Positions 21,978 through 35,021 of a stretch of DNA of 64,000 bases are shown here, piece by piece. The stretch comes from Asterella californica (Eukaryota; Streptophyta; Marchantiopsida; Marchantiales; Aytoniaceae). The notes below the pieces were generated by a model. That model searched no databases, was not told where the DNA came from, and was given only the letters and a program-made list of their open reading frames with translations. The stretch is taken from the NCBI GenBank assembly GCA_036924285.1, contig JAYKYS010000004.1:29916001-29980000 (forward strand), written 5' to 3'. Each line of letters begins with the position of its first letter. Position 1 is the first letter of the stretch. Position numbers and translations under genes: made by a program.

Positions 21978-23018
21978 ACAGTAGTGACAGCGTATGTAAG
22001 AAAGTTGTAAACAGAGTAACAAACTATGCCAAGGTGCTGGCCAGCTGCTTGGGAAGTTTTGTCCAGCTTTTGAGTGTCCACTAGTGGCTAAGCGTCCACA
22101 GTAAGCAGGAGCTGGATTCCAGAGTTGACTGTACTCTTGATGGGATCTAGTAGGAACTGTCACTATTCAATCTACAGTATGATTGTTACTACAGTACGTT
22201 GAATGCTGCAACTGGATACGATGTCCCGATTGGGCCAAGGACCATTCACATTATGTGCGTATCATTTGAATGGGCTTCGACTAATTTGCGGAAAGGTAAG
22301 CTACGACACCTTCTTGGGGGACCATAAAACTCACAGCAGATTTTCCCTACACTTTGCTTAATAAGTAGAAAAGTAGGTTATGAAACAGTCAATGGTTCTT
22401 AAAAGATCATGCATTTTCTGTCATTTTTGTTGAACTTCATTCTAAAGATCATTTTAGTGAGCAAGGAGTCGACGTTATGAAGTACACAACTTGAAAAACT
22501 GGTTTCTCAGGTTCAGTTCAAAGATTATCCGAAATTGCTAACCATGCATCCTTTCAATCAAATGTTGGCTTCTCAACAAACATGTAAAGTAAAACTATGA
22601 TATGACGAATAGGACGAGAGAGTCTTTTGGACTGGAAAACTTTTAAATGAGAATGAAACTGACGACCAAGTCCCATCAGACAACTGCCCAGACTGCACTA
22701 TACTGTAATTCTCCCGGATGGCATTAGCCCAACTTCACGTAAAGCCTCACTCCTCTCTCTCTCTCTGGACCTCACTGCCCACGATGTGGGCAAGTAGAAG
22801 TTCGAGTAGCATTCTCGCAATACCTCAACCTTACAAAGATAGACAGAGGTGATGGTCTCGTGAGTGACTCAAGAACACCAGGACCTCTATGTATACACTC
22901 GCAAGTCGACCGGAACTGTTCTTATCAGGATCTTCCAAGTTTCTATTAGAATGTCCTCCTATTCGTGGTCTTTCGCTTGAGCTTTAGGATTGACTCAGCG
23001 GCCTCTATTCTCTGGGTT
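21978..23018. repeat. Duplicated segment, copy 2
   Basis: This is a direct, diverged copy of 12398-13742 and lacks most of the AT-rich middle. It ends close to the 3' side of the DUF177 gene, while copy 1 ends 1.8 kb before the peroxidase, so the duplication does not include either gene. Confidence 0.85.
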
Positions 23019-23305
23019 CGAGAGATGAAACCCACGTTTGGAACCACTGACCGCATGACAACAGGGACACCTCGCAAACACGCCTAAGACAGCAGGCAAG
23101 AAATCTGTCCGTCTGAGCAGTCAGGAACAGGAACAATTTTGTGAACCTCCGCGGACAGAATACAGACAGAATCTCGACAAGCTTTGCACGGACCAGCACA
23201 GAAATTACACTAAGCAGCTACGTCTGCGCAGTATGGTATCCGAACACCGTGAGAAGAATCGCATTATCTTACAAGTACACAGGACCTGCTGAAAACATGA
23301 CTGTT

Positions 23306-24384
23306 CTACTCCGAACCATCCAGAATTTCCATATTGTCGTCTCCCGTTTTTTCCTCTTCAAGCTGCCGTTTTAACTGTTCGAGTGGTCCCCAGGAGGGTC
23401 TAACTTTCACATCAACGCATTTGCATGTGTTCTTATTCAGATTTACGCCGCAATTAAGACAAAGCCCACGGCACTCACTAGAGCACAATGACTTGGATGG
23501 AATTTCGAGATGCACCGTGTCCCGAATGTACTTGGAAAGGTCCATCTCCCTGGAATCCCGGGGGAAATGGAGCTTGTCATCCAAGTCGATGTCCAGCTCT
23601 CCCCCGTCTTCACCCGGAGACAGGTAACCGTTCTCACCTAGCACAACGCCAATCCGTTGTTGAGTTGGTTCCTTCACCATTTTTTCCGTTAACAGCAAGC
23701 TGAAATCGGCGAAAACTCTCTCCACAACTGGAGACAGACACCTAGTACATCAAAACACCAGACTTAGGTTAGTACCTCCCCCGATGAGCTTATCAAACTC
23801 GTCTGCTCATGATGACTAGCTTCTCGATAGCTTTTCCGAGTAAGTTGTTCACCATACCTGTTGCAGCAAAGACTGATAGCCGTGCGCACAAGTCCATCCA
23901 GTCTCAAGTCCCTCCCTTCCCTGCTAACGTCGATCGAGATGGCAACTGGGGTAAACTGTTCAAGGCCAGATTCATGGGTTTTGGAGATAATTCCTGTAGA
24001 ATGAGCTAATGATATGGACCTATCTGATGATAATACGGCTAACCCTAACTTCTCTAGTGACGTTTGAAACTCAAAGTGAGTCTGAACTGCACTACGCTTG
24101 AATATAACAGCACCGAGCCAAGGTTCCTCGTTCACTGAATCATCTGCTTCTGCCTCGCTGTCGACACTACCTCGATCCAGAGGAAGAGCCGATTGTTTGA
24201 GGAAGCGTAACCTGCTCATCTTATGTAAGGGTTCAGCGAATACGTGACCTGCATCTCGCTCTGACTTGCACGACGTTCGTATAAGATTTTCCTGGCATCC
24301 TGACCTGATGCTTGGCAGTCTGCTTGATTCACGTGCTTGAAAAGATCTCGAAGGGAAAACCCCCAGCTTCACCAATGCCGCCAT
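23306..24384 (-). CDS. DUF177/YceD-family protein, probably plastid
   Basis: Plant DUF177 proteins are organelle relatives of bacterial YceD and have been linked to plastid 23S rRNA accumulation. Exon 1 runs from 24384 down to 23858 and exon 2 from 23741 to 23306. The intron has GT-AG borders, and joining restores the expected stretch CNR-CLSPVVERVFADFSLLL across the junction. The C-terminus carries VHLEIPSKSLCSSECRGLC, LNCGVNLNKNTCKC and WGPLEQLKRQLEE, the family signature with its Cys cluster. I chose the ATG at 24384 because MAALVKLGVFPSRSFQARES resembles a transit peptide; an in-frame ATG at 24429 is possible. Predicted length is 320 codons from 24384. The gene has no visible operon-like partner; the nearest upstream sequence is unassigned. 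Confidence 0.88.
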
Positions 24385-24429
24385 AGGTTTGAGCAGCGAA
24401 CTCTCGGAATTCGTCTTCAAGAGGTTCAC

Positions 24430-27400
24430 CGATGCCGCCCAGTTCCTCGCAGCTTGTTAAACGTTCCCTCGCGAGCTGACGCTGTAAGCACGCGTCTGGA
24501 AACTATGCCACCTGATTTCATGCGCAGGGTCCGACACATCTCAGGAATCGACAACGTATTCCATCTGCTTACGGTGAGAACACTCGTGTGGAGAAGCTCA
24601 TCTTTGCGTTTGACACAAGCGTACAACAGCTTCACCACGATAAGCTGATTCCACAGCAGACTACACCTGCAATCTTGCGGAATTGACAGTTCGGAACAAG
24701 TTGATAACCTTTTCCTTATCCCACAGTCAGCTTCGCGTTGTTGCTAGGTCCTTGCTTGGTCCCACCACTACCGACCTACACCTGGTTGTAGGAACGATGG
24801 ACACGCGACGCAATGACTAGCCAACATGGAAAGACCCCATCAAGCATTACAGGGGAAAGAAGGAACCGAAGGGCCAAGCAACCCCGAACGGAGGAAGAAC
24901 ACGAGGCCTAAGCAACGCTATAAGTAGCTCTAAAGTCGCTCAGCAATTATCAAAACTTCTGCATACAACATATGTACATAAAGTAGCATCACCTAGTATA
25001 ATTGTTCTCATGTGGACCATGCAGGCTAAAGCTCTCTATAGAACAATGAAAATTCGTTGTCTAAAAAACGTAGTGCAAAAAAATAAAGAAAGTGATACCT
25101 CTGACACCTCTCATGATAAGCTCTAGCAGAATCTCGAATAAAAACGTCAAACTCTGATGTTGTCGATCCGTATATCGTCAAGGCTAAAGAGATGAAGCGA
25201 TGTCCCTCCTGCATATCTTTATATCTGATCATCTTCGCTACTGCTACCACGCTTGTAGTCCATCTTGAGAGATGGGTGATCCATCTGTCATTGAAATCTG
25301 ATCCTCTCTCATCATGTACAGATCAACTCTCACTGATCTTTTCATCTGAAGGACATACCAACGCTCTCTCTACGTCATGCAAGTGCTCTCCTGTGCTAAG
25401 ACAAACCCGACGTCTTTGGTAGCATCTGGTAGTTACTCGTTCTCCACCACGAGGACAACAAGCAAGATGTCGACACCGCACTCGTAAGTGGACAGTGCCG
25501 AAGCAACAAGTTGGATCAAGTCTAGGTGGAACCTCATCGCTGGAGAGAAGATTGTCGATACAATTCGGAACGTTCTAATGCAAGATAGAGCTATGAGTCA
25601 AGAGCCTGCACCTTTGCTCGAACAAGAGCAGAGTTGAGCTATAGTATCTCGTGAGATGGAAGGATCAACTAAGAGCGCATGAAGAACCTGTTGGAAGTGG
25701 TGTCTCGTCAAAGAGGACTATAGTCTATGAGATCCATCGGTAACTAAGATATCGAATCGAGGATGTTTCTCACGTGTCTCAACAGTCAAACTATCTCTTG
25801 TCTCACAGAGACACATCTGTAGTGGATAAGAACCATCATCCACCTCTGTCGCATAGCTCTCCAAAATAGATCTATCTCACACGAGGAAACGACAACAAAG
25901 TCAATATGCTGAGAGAGCCCAACTATCCAAAAAGACTACCGGAGTAGTCTCCTCCATGAATAATAAATCCACCTCGTCACATGATATCGACGAAGATGTC
26001 TGCTTATGTGCGAGAGGTCCTGTCACACACTCAAAGGTCCCTGACCTTAAGATGTCACCAAATATCTCTATGATCTTCTTATCAAACTCTCTAAGGTGCG
26101 AGATGAAGGTACTGTGCGGAATAAGTAACCCGGACGACGTGCAGTGCGCGATGAAGGATATCAAAGACAACATGTGGGTCCTCTAACTTGGAGAGATCCT
26201 CGTTATTGAAAACGTTCTCCGCCAAGGAAAACATCTAAGAACTAGGAGACGAAGTCTTCTGTACCCACTAGTACTTGGAGGATACGTAAACCATCTCTAG
26301 GTTAATATATCCCTCCGAGAGCTGGAAGTCCGACAGTATACTATGAGAGACCAAGCCCTGCACTTTGACATCTTCACTCAACTCTACGAAGACCAATTGA
26401 GAGACGAGGTGATTAAAGACATCATACTTAGTTCGTCATACTTACGATGCGTGTCATCAACTAGAGATGAAAAACACAACTTGGAGCAACCAAGGAGGTG
26501 GCCAAGAGAGCTCTATAGTGAGCTAAGGCAAAGAGAGGTCCACCCAAAAGGTCTCCCTGACAAGTACATGCAGTAGAGCTGATGACTGTAATCCTCTCTA
26601 TCGAAAGACCGTGCTGGTAATAAAGAGAGGAGGAAGAATGGTAATAAAGAGAGGAGGAAGAACATAGCACAATCATACGAAGAGGACGAGACTCGCTAGA
26701 GATCCATCACTATCCATGAGCTCCCTAAAGATGGAAGCGTGAGAATGCTATTAAAAATTATTTCCACGTCCATTTGTAAGACAACCCAATCGAAATGGGT
26801 CTAAGAGAGCTTGAATACCGAAGGACATAGACTCACAACCTCCAAGCATCACAAGTCCAAACTGATGTGGACAAAAGTGATCATGAAAAGTATCTCGAAG
26901 CCGAAGAACAATAATATGACTAATAAGTTGTAAGATAATATCACCGATGGTATCTGTCGAATCCTCTCCGTCATCCTTCATCATGATCAAAGGTCTAGTT
27001 GTCCCCAGTACTTGAGCTATAGAATGAGAAATATGTCCTTGAGCTATTGTTGCCGCTACCTAGAAAAGCTCCCTGAAACTACTAGAGGGATTGTCAGTTT
27101 GAAAAAAATCTCGTAAGTGCTCGTAGATCATCCTAGACAGACCTCCAGAAACTAGACTTGGAGCTGTAAACAAGGATGGTCCTTAAGCTGAAGTGATGTA
27201 GGGTGAAGGAAACGCAACAAATTGATTGTCTCTTCAGTAGGACATGCCAGTGACAAAGGATGCAATGTTCTAGCAGCTCTACTATACTCTCCAACCTTAC
27301 CTAACATCTTACAAATGTCGTATGCGAGCGGAAGATGAAACATCACGTGTAGAGACATGCTCACTCCTATCTCGTATCGCATGTACTGTTTTTTTGTAAT

Positions 27401-27780
27401 GCCGTTCAATCACCAGCATAGAATCTCTGGAGACGGACCGTCATCTCTCGATGTCTCATTCTGTCACCTTGAGTATAACAAAGACACCAACGAGGTGGTA
27501 AGAGGAATACGAACCACGTCGTCTCGTCCTTGGTGTTCCATGTCAACATGTCGAGAGATATACGGAATGACTGCCTCACCTAGTCATGGAGAGCACGGGA
27601 TAGCCGATGAAACAAACGCGGACAAGAAAAACTCATCTCGAACAATTTCAAAATAGTGTCAATGTGAACTCTCAACCACTCCCACGACTCAAGAAGAACT
27701 CCAAGTAGAAGGACTAACGATATCATAATGACTGCACGTGTAGACCTCCGCTCTCGGCTAACCTGTGCATCACATGTGGT
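24430..27780. other. Unassigned sequence, perhaps old transposon coding debris
   Basis: Upstream of the DUF177 gene no further gene is recognised. Several minus-strand frames of 60-90 codons (25250-25026, 26173-25901, 27409-27152) have protein-like composition but match no family I know. The region reads like a coding sequence decayed by frame changes. Its class cannot be stated. Confidence 0.35.
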
Positions 27781-30534
27781 TCAATCATAACTCTTCTGCA
27801 TCTTTCTCACATGAGACTTTACTCCTTGCGAGATAAATAACTAACAACACACCGATATTTATACTTTTTCTTAAATAAAGACTTTCTGCAAAAAACAAAA
27901 AAATTGTTCCACTTATCAGTCTCGATCTCATGAGAGAGTATCCATAGCTAGAAAAGAGATGATATCCAACCAAATAGTACTCGTAATAAGAACATCTCAA
28001 ATATACTCACGTATTTAAAAAACTCTGATATGTATGAATAAAAAATACACTATATGTAGCAAAAAAACTTTTAAAAATCACTCGAAAACCCTAAACAGAA
28101 GACTTTGTAATCCGTAAAACTCAAAGAACCCCAAAAGTATTTAATACTTATAAGAAAGGTAAGAAGGTCACTGGCAAGGTACTCATGTCTCTTCGTCACC
28201 GTCTTTGTAACAGATCCGTACTCGAAACGGATGTGAGAGTAGGGAGGAATGAAACGGATGTGATGACTGTTTGAAATTAATTCAGTTAATCGACTGTGAA
28301 ATTAAATGCGAAATGGTTTGCTAATAACACTAAAAATTTTAAATTTATGATTTGATTAGTTCTTAGGCATCTTTCTCTGTGGGGCAAATATAACAACTTA
28401 TGGTCGAGCTTGAAAGTGAAACGTGCAAGACCCAACTAATCGTCTCTTTCGCTTACTTTTTCTATTTCTTTTACTTCCTAGCAAGTGTGAAAGCGTTACC
28501 ATATCTTTTGGGTTATGGATATCGTAGACTAAGTTACATGAATATAATATAAACATTTTCCCTCTATTCCCTTTGTATTTTCAGTGGTTTATATTTGATA
28601 AGTCATCGATCTCTGCGCATGCACCACTGTCAAGGTTTGGAAACTGAGAAACCGTCGCTTAGGCTGAGTTTAGGACTAGAAATTGATAAACCACTATTTA
28701 AGCTCGGGATAAGTGGATAATCCACTCTTTAGGTTCGGTTTACTGTCGAAAAAGTGATATACCACTGTTAAAATTCGTTCAGAAAATATATTCAAAGAAG
28801 GTCGTTACCTGGCGACATAAAAAAAGTAAGTGAACCTGCGGCCGAACCTACTCCCAAAAAATAATTTATACATCGTTTAAAATGACATATATGGTTCTTG
28901 CCAATCAACCTATGAAACGGTCGTGGTTTATTTGATAAACACCACTCCCTTAAAATCTCAGGGGAATGGTTTACCAAGATAAACCATTCCCTTCCGTGCT
29001 TTACTTACTACGTAATCAATCAGTTAGAGAAAAATTTCGTATTCATATATAGTTCTTAGCATAGCTGTTTCGGGGTATCCGTTCCAATACCTTGTGCATG
29101 TATCACTGTTAGATGGTGTTTATCTAACAGTTTTACATCTAATAGACCATATCTTAGAATAATGGGTGATTAGTTATAAGATTAACCTTATTTTATTGTA
29201 TTTCTTAAATTATGTATGACTAATCTTAAATTTGAACTTACCGTCTAAAAGTTATTTTTTAATCTAGACCCTACAGTTATCCTCTCTAACCCTACTTTGC
29301 GCCTCTAAACCCTACTTATGATCTCTAAACCTTAACATACGGGTATTATTAACCGCACTCTCCCCTGAAACGGGTATGTTACTTTTACCTCGTAATAATA
29401 TCAAGTTTCGACCACCGAGTCAAGTTGCAATGACACTTTTGACAGGGAAACAATTAATTGTGTTCGTATGTGGGTAAAGGGAACTAAAAGCTCGAGCGTG
29501 TACTTCAGCAGTGTCTCTCGTGAACGTACAATATGGATATTATTCATCTCATGTACACTTAGAAAGCTGGATTGCTAAGTGTACTTTAGTTTATTTTCTA
29601 AATTTTCCGGAGAGAAGAGTCAGCAAATAAAATTAATGTGCACAAAAAATGATAACTTTTGGGTTACAAAGTTCTTGACTTATACCCCTAACAGCGTCTC
29701 AATCCGTTTCACACTTATTGGTTATGTCAAGATGTGCTGGAAACTCCGAGACTGGTTAATACATACCAGTTTGCACATTTCAAGGCTGTGGGGGAGGATA
29801 TTTAACTTCATAGTATGAGATACAGTATCCTTCAAACAGCCATAATTATCGTCTACTACCTCCTAACAAACCTGAAAATGAACTAAATCAATTAAGAGTG
29901 TAGAATAACAATCACAAATTTAATACAATATGAAGATTGATTATATAATACAAATAAGATAGACTAGATCTTCAACCATGCATGCACACAGCAAGTAGCC
30001 AATGAACTCAAGACGTGATGCCGAAGACAACGGTACCTCGTTGTTAGAGATTTTCAATCAGCAACTTTGACATAGTGTATCTCTTTATTTGAGTATGATC
30101 TCCGTGCTAAATTCACAACATAGCTCCTTCATCTCCCTTGCAGCACTTCCATGAAGTTTCACCTCCAAACCCAAAGTCGTTTGGTTGTAGTTAGCCAAGT
30201 AGGTGAAATCACTCTTCTCCTTCGAAGCCGTTATGCTATAATCTAAACTTTGACAACCTCGTGCTCCTACCTCGAACTTCCAACTGAGCTCAAACTTCAC
30301 AGGAAATTCCCCATGACCCTTCAATACTACTCTCTGAAATTTCAGCTTCAGACCTCAAACCAGTTGCTCGAAATGGACCAAGTCTTTCGTCTGTGCTAAC
30401 TTATGATCTTTATAGACCCTGATGGCAAAAGTTCACGACCCCAACATCTTCTCTTAACCAAATGAACTGAAATTTCACATGCAATAAGATGATAGGGCAC
30501 ACTCCAATCCTGTAAATTTTCACTCCGAGATTCG
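27781..30534. other. AT-rich intergenic sequence
   Basis: No gene is seen. At about 28650-28780 a phrase of the type ACCACT-TTTAGGCTCGG recurs four times in loose, diverged form at intervals of 30-45 bp. Phrases like CTCTAAACCCTAC near 29285-29330 recall plant telomere units but are not in tandem. Confidence 0.45.
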
Positions 30535-31640
30535 ATTTCGTGCACCTATCGCCTTGTTGCGCTAACGGAAACTCTTGCTCAATAGATCAGGAAACTCATA
30601 ACGCTAACTTGCAAACCACGATCACACGTTAGCGTTAATGCACCACTTGCTTTTGTCCCATTTGGTCCGGACTAGAGCCGGACCGTCTCTTTAACTCTCA
30701 AGATCAACATTCTCTAAGTCTCGACCTAGATCCGACTAGGTCGATCCAAAACATGAACAAGTCACAACATGACTTGAGACGGACTTCCCATAAAGTCTAA
30801 GGTCTTAAGCGGTGCCTCCAACACACCTAGCGGTCCAACCGCCCGTGATGTTCGTTTGACTCCAAGCTCCCAAACGGTGGTCTAACCCGCCATCTCTTTC
30901 CCTAGTCTTGTCCTAGTCCTTTGATCGTTCCTAAGTCGAGAACACGCCTTGGTACTGATCCAACCACCACCTCATGCCCCCAAAGTTTACCCGCCGAACC
31001 CTGAGGTCAGGTGACTCGTCCTGACCCACCCAAGCATCGAGCCCCCCTCATATATACTTTTGGAGTCGATGACCCCGCCTTCCTCTTTGGTCTCTAAAAT
31101 TATATCACAATCCGATCACGAGATCGATCATAATTCTCAGCTCCAAGATCAGTTCGAGGATTTCTATACCTCACTGGAAAGCTCTCACTGATGTCTTTCC
31201 AATGATACTTGACTCGCCTCAAAATCTTACGTGGAGCTCCTCCACGACCCAAAACGTCGATGGAGCTCCAACACTTAGTATTTTTCCAAGGATCCGTGGT
31301 CCAACACTAGACTTGGATCATGTGGTTCGGATCGATTTCTAGACTTGCTCCCTTAAGTCATCATTGGTTCATCTGGAGTCTTCTTGGGGTATGTCTTTAT
31401 GTCCTAACCCAATGTTCCAATCTTGGTTCAGAGAACCATTTAGGATTCATCTATTCTCGTCTTCTCGATCAAGCCGTTAAGTCTTACTTGTAGCATTCAC
31501 AACCTAGCGCAACTCCACTAGGATTCTGTTGTTCGCAGCTGTACGTAATCTTGAGACAAAGAGTCGCGGCATTCACCTCCACTTTGGAGGTTAATGCTCT
31601 CATCAACAATGATCCTTAAGTTAAGATCAAGTTCAAAATG
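30535..31640 (-). repeat. 1.1-kb interspersed repeat, possible old Gypsy LTR, copy 1
   Basis: This stretch aligns with 59050-60235 in the same orientation; shared blocks include AAGTCACAACATGACTTGAG, CTAGCGGTCCAACCGCCCGT, CCAAGCTCCCAAACGGTGGT and TGGAGCTCCAACACTTAG. On the minus strand both copies keep GTATATATGAG (plus 31048-31058), which could be a TATA box. The neighbouring minus-strand Gypsy 3' end at 32.3-33.1 kb makes an LTR likely, but clean borders were not found. Confidence 0.6.
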
Positions 31641-32269
31641 GGTAGCCAACCTTTTGGGGCCAAAATTACGTTCGTGTAGCTAACCCGTAATTCTTTTCTT
31701 AGCTTGAGTCTTAAGTTGTCGCTAGAACACTTAGACTCGAGAAAGCCTAACCTTTTTTATCATCCTTAAACAAAACTAGTTGACAATTTCTAAACATTAT
31801 ACTTAAGACTCTAACTTGCTAACTTATAAGTATTCACACTACTTACGAGGTCTCCCGAAGCTCACTTTATGGTCGCAACCTGATTTGACTTAGACATGCG
31901 ACTAAGTTTATCTTGCAGTTGGCAAACTGCAACGCCAAGTCCAAAGACAAGTATAAAAATTCATACTTGCTTTGCCAATGCTAAGTCTTGACTACAAGAC
32001 TCAGTCTTGATTTAGATGCTTATCCAAACCAGCTCGCTTCTTTTGAGTGTATTTCGTTCTTCCTCTTGACAACATCCTAAGCATCTGATCAGAACTAGTT
32101 ATAGCCATGCAATACCAATACACTTGGACAATTTTCAAGAAACAAATTCTTTATTTCTACAAAATATGAGTCAAAGCTACAAAGTCCATCGGCCCAAATC
32201 GCCTCAAGTTGCTACTTGTATGGTTTGTCGTTTCTTCACTTCTCGTTGGAATAAGATGTCTTCATCTTG
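31641..32269. other. Unassigned sequence next to Gypsy remnant
   Basis: This lies between the 1.1-kb repeat and the integrase tail. It could be the rest of an LTR or the 3' untranslated part of the old Gypsy. It has no coding signal. Confidence 0.35.
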
Positions 32270-33060
32270 CTAACACCCTTGTTGTCCTTGTCTCTGTTTG
32301 AAGAGATCCAATACTTCGTTTGCATGTTCCAAATCTTCCTCTAGCACCCAAATTGTTCCTTCAAATGGTATCCATGGCATTTGACCAAATACTCTGTTCG
32401 GTTGGATTTGCGTCATGATAGTAAAATAATCTCCATCTCGTATTTGCTTTATCTTGCATGACATCAGATAGAGGCTTGAGAACTTGTTTGTGCTCTGGTC
32501 GCAAATCATCCTTGAAGTATTTCTTTAATAATGAAACATGGAAGGTCATATGCAACTATCACTGGAGCGAAGGTCTAGAGTATAGACATCTTCGTGTGGA
32601 TTCTTGACGATGACAAAAGGTCTCGCAAACTTCGATGAGAACTTCACTGATATAACCTCCGGATGGATGAAGTTCTTTGTACTTAATCATACTTCTTCGT
32701 CCACTTGAAACTTCACTTGTCGCCGATGCTTGTTTACCTACTTCGTGTAACGTTGCTGTGCCTTCTCGAGCTTCCTTTTCACTTGTTCTCGCGCCGTTGC
32801 ATTTCCATCACCAACTCTGATGTTTACCGTGTTCTTAATCATGTCGATGTAGAACTCCTTGTAAGAGTCAAGTCAAGAGACCTTTTTGGCTCACGTCCGT
32901 AAGCCAGCAAGAAAGACGATTGTCGATTGTTGAATGCTTCATGGAGTTGTAACAATACTCAGCAAGACTGGATCACTCCATCCAATCACTTTGGTCCTCG
33001 TTGTCGTGTTGTGGTACGGCTCTTGTGTGAAATTCTCATAGAACTTAAGATGTGTTTTTT
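32270..33060 (-). pseudogene. Gypsy integrase C-terminus and chromodomain-like tail
   Basis: The minus strand from about 33030 reads AEYCYNSMKHSTIDN and AYGREPK (integrase end), then KRKLEKAQQRYTK, VKFQVDEEV (GPY-like region), then FHVSLLKKYFKDDLRPEHK at 32555-32361 and WVLEEDLEHANEVLDLF at the end, similar to a chromovirus tail. Several stops and frame changes interrupt it. It supplies exactly the part that is missing from the Gypsy fragment at 53988-57378, on the same strand and in the right order. Confidence 0.8.
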
Positions 33061-34727
33061 TCTATGTTGTGTGAACCTTATCACGTAACTCGCCAAACGG
33101 TGTGATGAATACCACGTCGCAATAATCTATCTCAATGATCGCACGATAGTGAAACGTGTCAAATCAACGTGTCACTTCAGTGGTCCTTGTTGTCAAAATT
33201 GAGTATAAAATGGTGGGTCGAGGATTCGTAAGGCATTCTATCTTAGCAGGTGATTCATGAGGATTTCTTGATGGTTTGCATGGAGAAGTGAAGTACTGTG
33301 GGAGTGGTGGTTATGGAAGGAGGTCTGATACCAGCTCCGGATTTTCTTTTCTCGAATCAGTTTCACATTAAGCTTCATTGCATCCACCGTGATCAGTTTC
33401 GACAGTGGTTAGTTGCATATTTTGACGATGAATTCATGAAAAAGATGATTGTTACATACGGAGAGACTTTGGATCTAACGATGTACATCTTGTTGTGACG
33501 AAGAATGGATCTCAACTACCCAACCAACGTTCTTTTCAACGTCTGGATTGATATTCGATGTCACTGCAGATCAAAGATCAATCTTGGGGCATGGATCATG
33601 AGGAACTTTGGGGAAGAATATTTAGACCGAGTGATAGTCTCACCATTTCCTTTTGTCGTATTTTTCATTGTAGATCATTTTCAGGTTGTAATATTGACTT
33701 CGTATTAGTCTATGACTCAATTGTTCCATTCTGGTTGAGCACTTCTGTATAGTTACGGTCCGTAGAGAATCTTTCGACATGTCTTAAGGATTTTTTGTTC
33801 TTATTGGTGTCTAGCGTTTCTTTGGGTGTTATAAGTCATTCTAATGATAAAAGTTGAGTGAAGAAAAGCCAAACCAAAAGCTCTTTTTGCTCTCCTTGGT
33901 CTACTTTTGGACCAGTGTGTATGGTGTTCTAACTGATCCTTGTGACGTTTTTTTGTGGTTTTTGGAAGCTTCGGAGGTCCATTCATACGAGGAAGGGTAT
34001 GGTTTGAAAGCTCTCGAGCAGGGCTACAATATGGATTGAAGAATCAAGTGATTTCATGGAGGATTGAGAGCGCTATGATCGCTTGAGTGGAGGAAGATGT
34101 AGTTCATACTCACTGTGATGTTTCCGGTTATTTTGAGATATTTGTGAGGAGTTTTGAAGAGCAGTCATTTGGGTTGGAGAGCTGACAACGAGTTGATCGT
34201 TTTGATATCAATTTCAGTTGATTCTTGATTGATCTGGATTTTGAACTAATCTATTGATGTTTAGAAATATAGACCTGATGAGACGGATATTGCGAACTGT
34301 GCTAATCATATGACATTGGCTATTTCTCGAGTTCTAAGTCAAATTTCTGAGTGAAATTTTCCAAGATTGAGAGATGCCTTATCAATAAGATATCTGAGAA
34401 GTTCCATCTCAAATGGTCGAATATGTTGTTTACGGTCTTGGATCAAATGTACTTGGATCTGTAAAGCTCTTAGCACAGATTACAGTTTGATCAATATTTG
34501 AGATTTGGTTTGAGGTTTTGACCTGAAACTTATTCAGGGTAGGAGTGAAGGGTCCAATAAAGCTTCTTGTGAAATTTGGTCACCATTGGTCGACTGAGTT
34601 ATGAGACTTGAGGTCTCAAAGCTCGGAGAAGCTTCTGTTATTAACAGATTCTAGTTTTCAGTCACATCTATTGTGGTCTTTGGTTCATTTCGAGCAATTG
34701 AGGAGGAGTTTGTTGCTGAAACTACCA
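33061..34727. other. Unassigned sequence left of the methyltransferase Gypsy
   Basis: No gene is recognised. The last bases (TACCA, 34723-34727) border the element at 34728 and compare with ACCA after its other end at 44710. Confidence 0.4.
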
Positions 34728-35021
34728 TGTCACGTCAGTTTGGGCACCTCGGCTAGGTTGACCGAGTGCGAAGTGGCGCATCCCGGTAAGGCCGTTAGTG
34801 CCGTTAGGGCGAGTTGGAGAGAGAGCCCACTAGGGGTAAACTTCGCAGGTAGGGCTTGGAGGCCTTAGTTCTTTGAGTTGAGCCTTCAAGCTCCAGGCTA
34901 TGGTGGATAGTCTAGTTGAGTGTAACCCGGATTCTCTTCGCGTTTAGAGTGGGTTTGGCTTGACCGTTTGTGAGTAGTCCTTGTTGTGGTGTTGGAGATG
35001 GTAATCTCTGTATTCAGATTA
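34728..35021 (+). repeat. Terminal repeat X, 5' copy
   Basis: This 294-bp sequence begins TGTCACGTCAG and ends TTCAGATTA. It equals 44310-44603 except for one base (TTCGCAGG here, TTTGCAGG there). It is part of the LTR, but the 106-bp piece that borders it at the 3' end is absent here. No typical TGG primer site follows it. Confidence 0.93.

Noticed and set aside
29281..29335. Interstitial telomere repeat
   Set aside because: CTCTAAACCCTAC-like phrases are separated by unrelated bases and do not form a tandem array.
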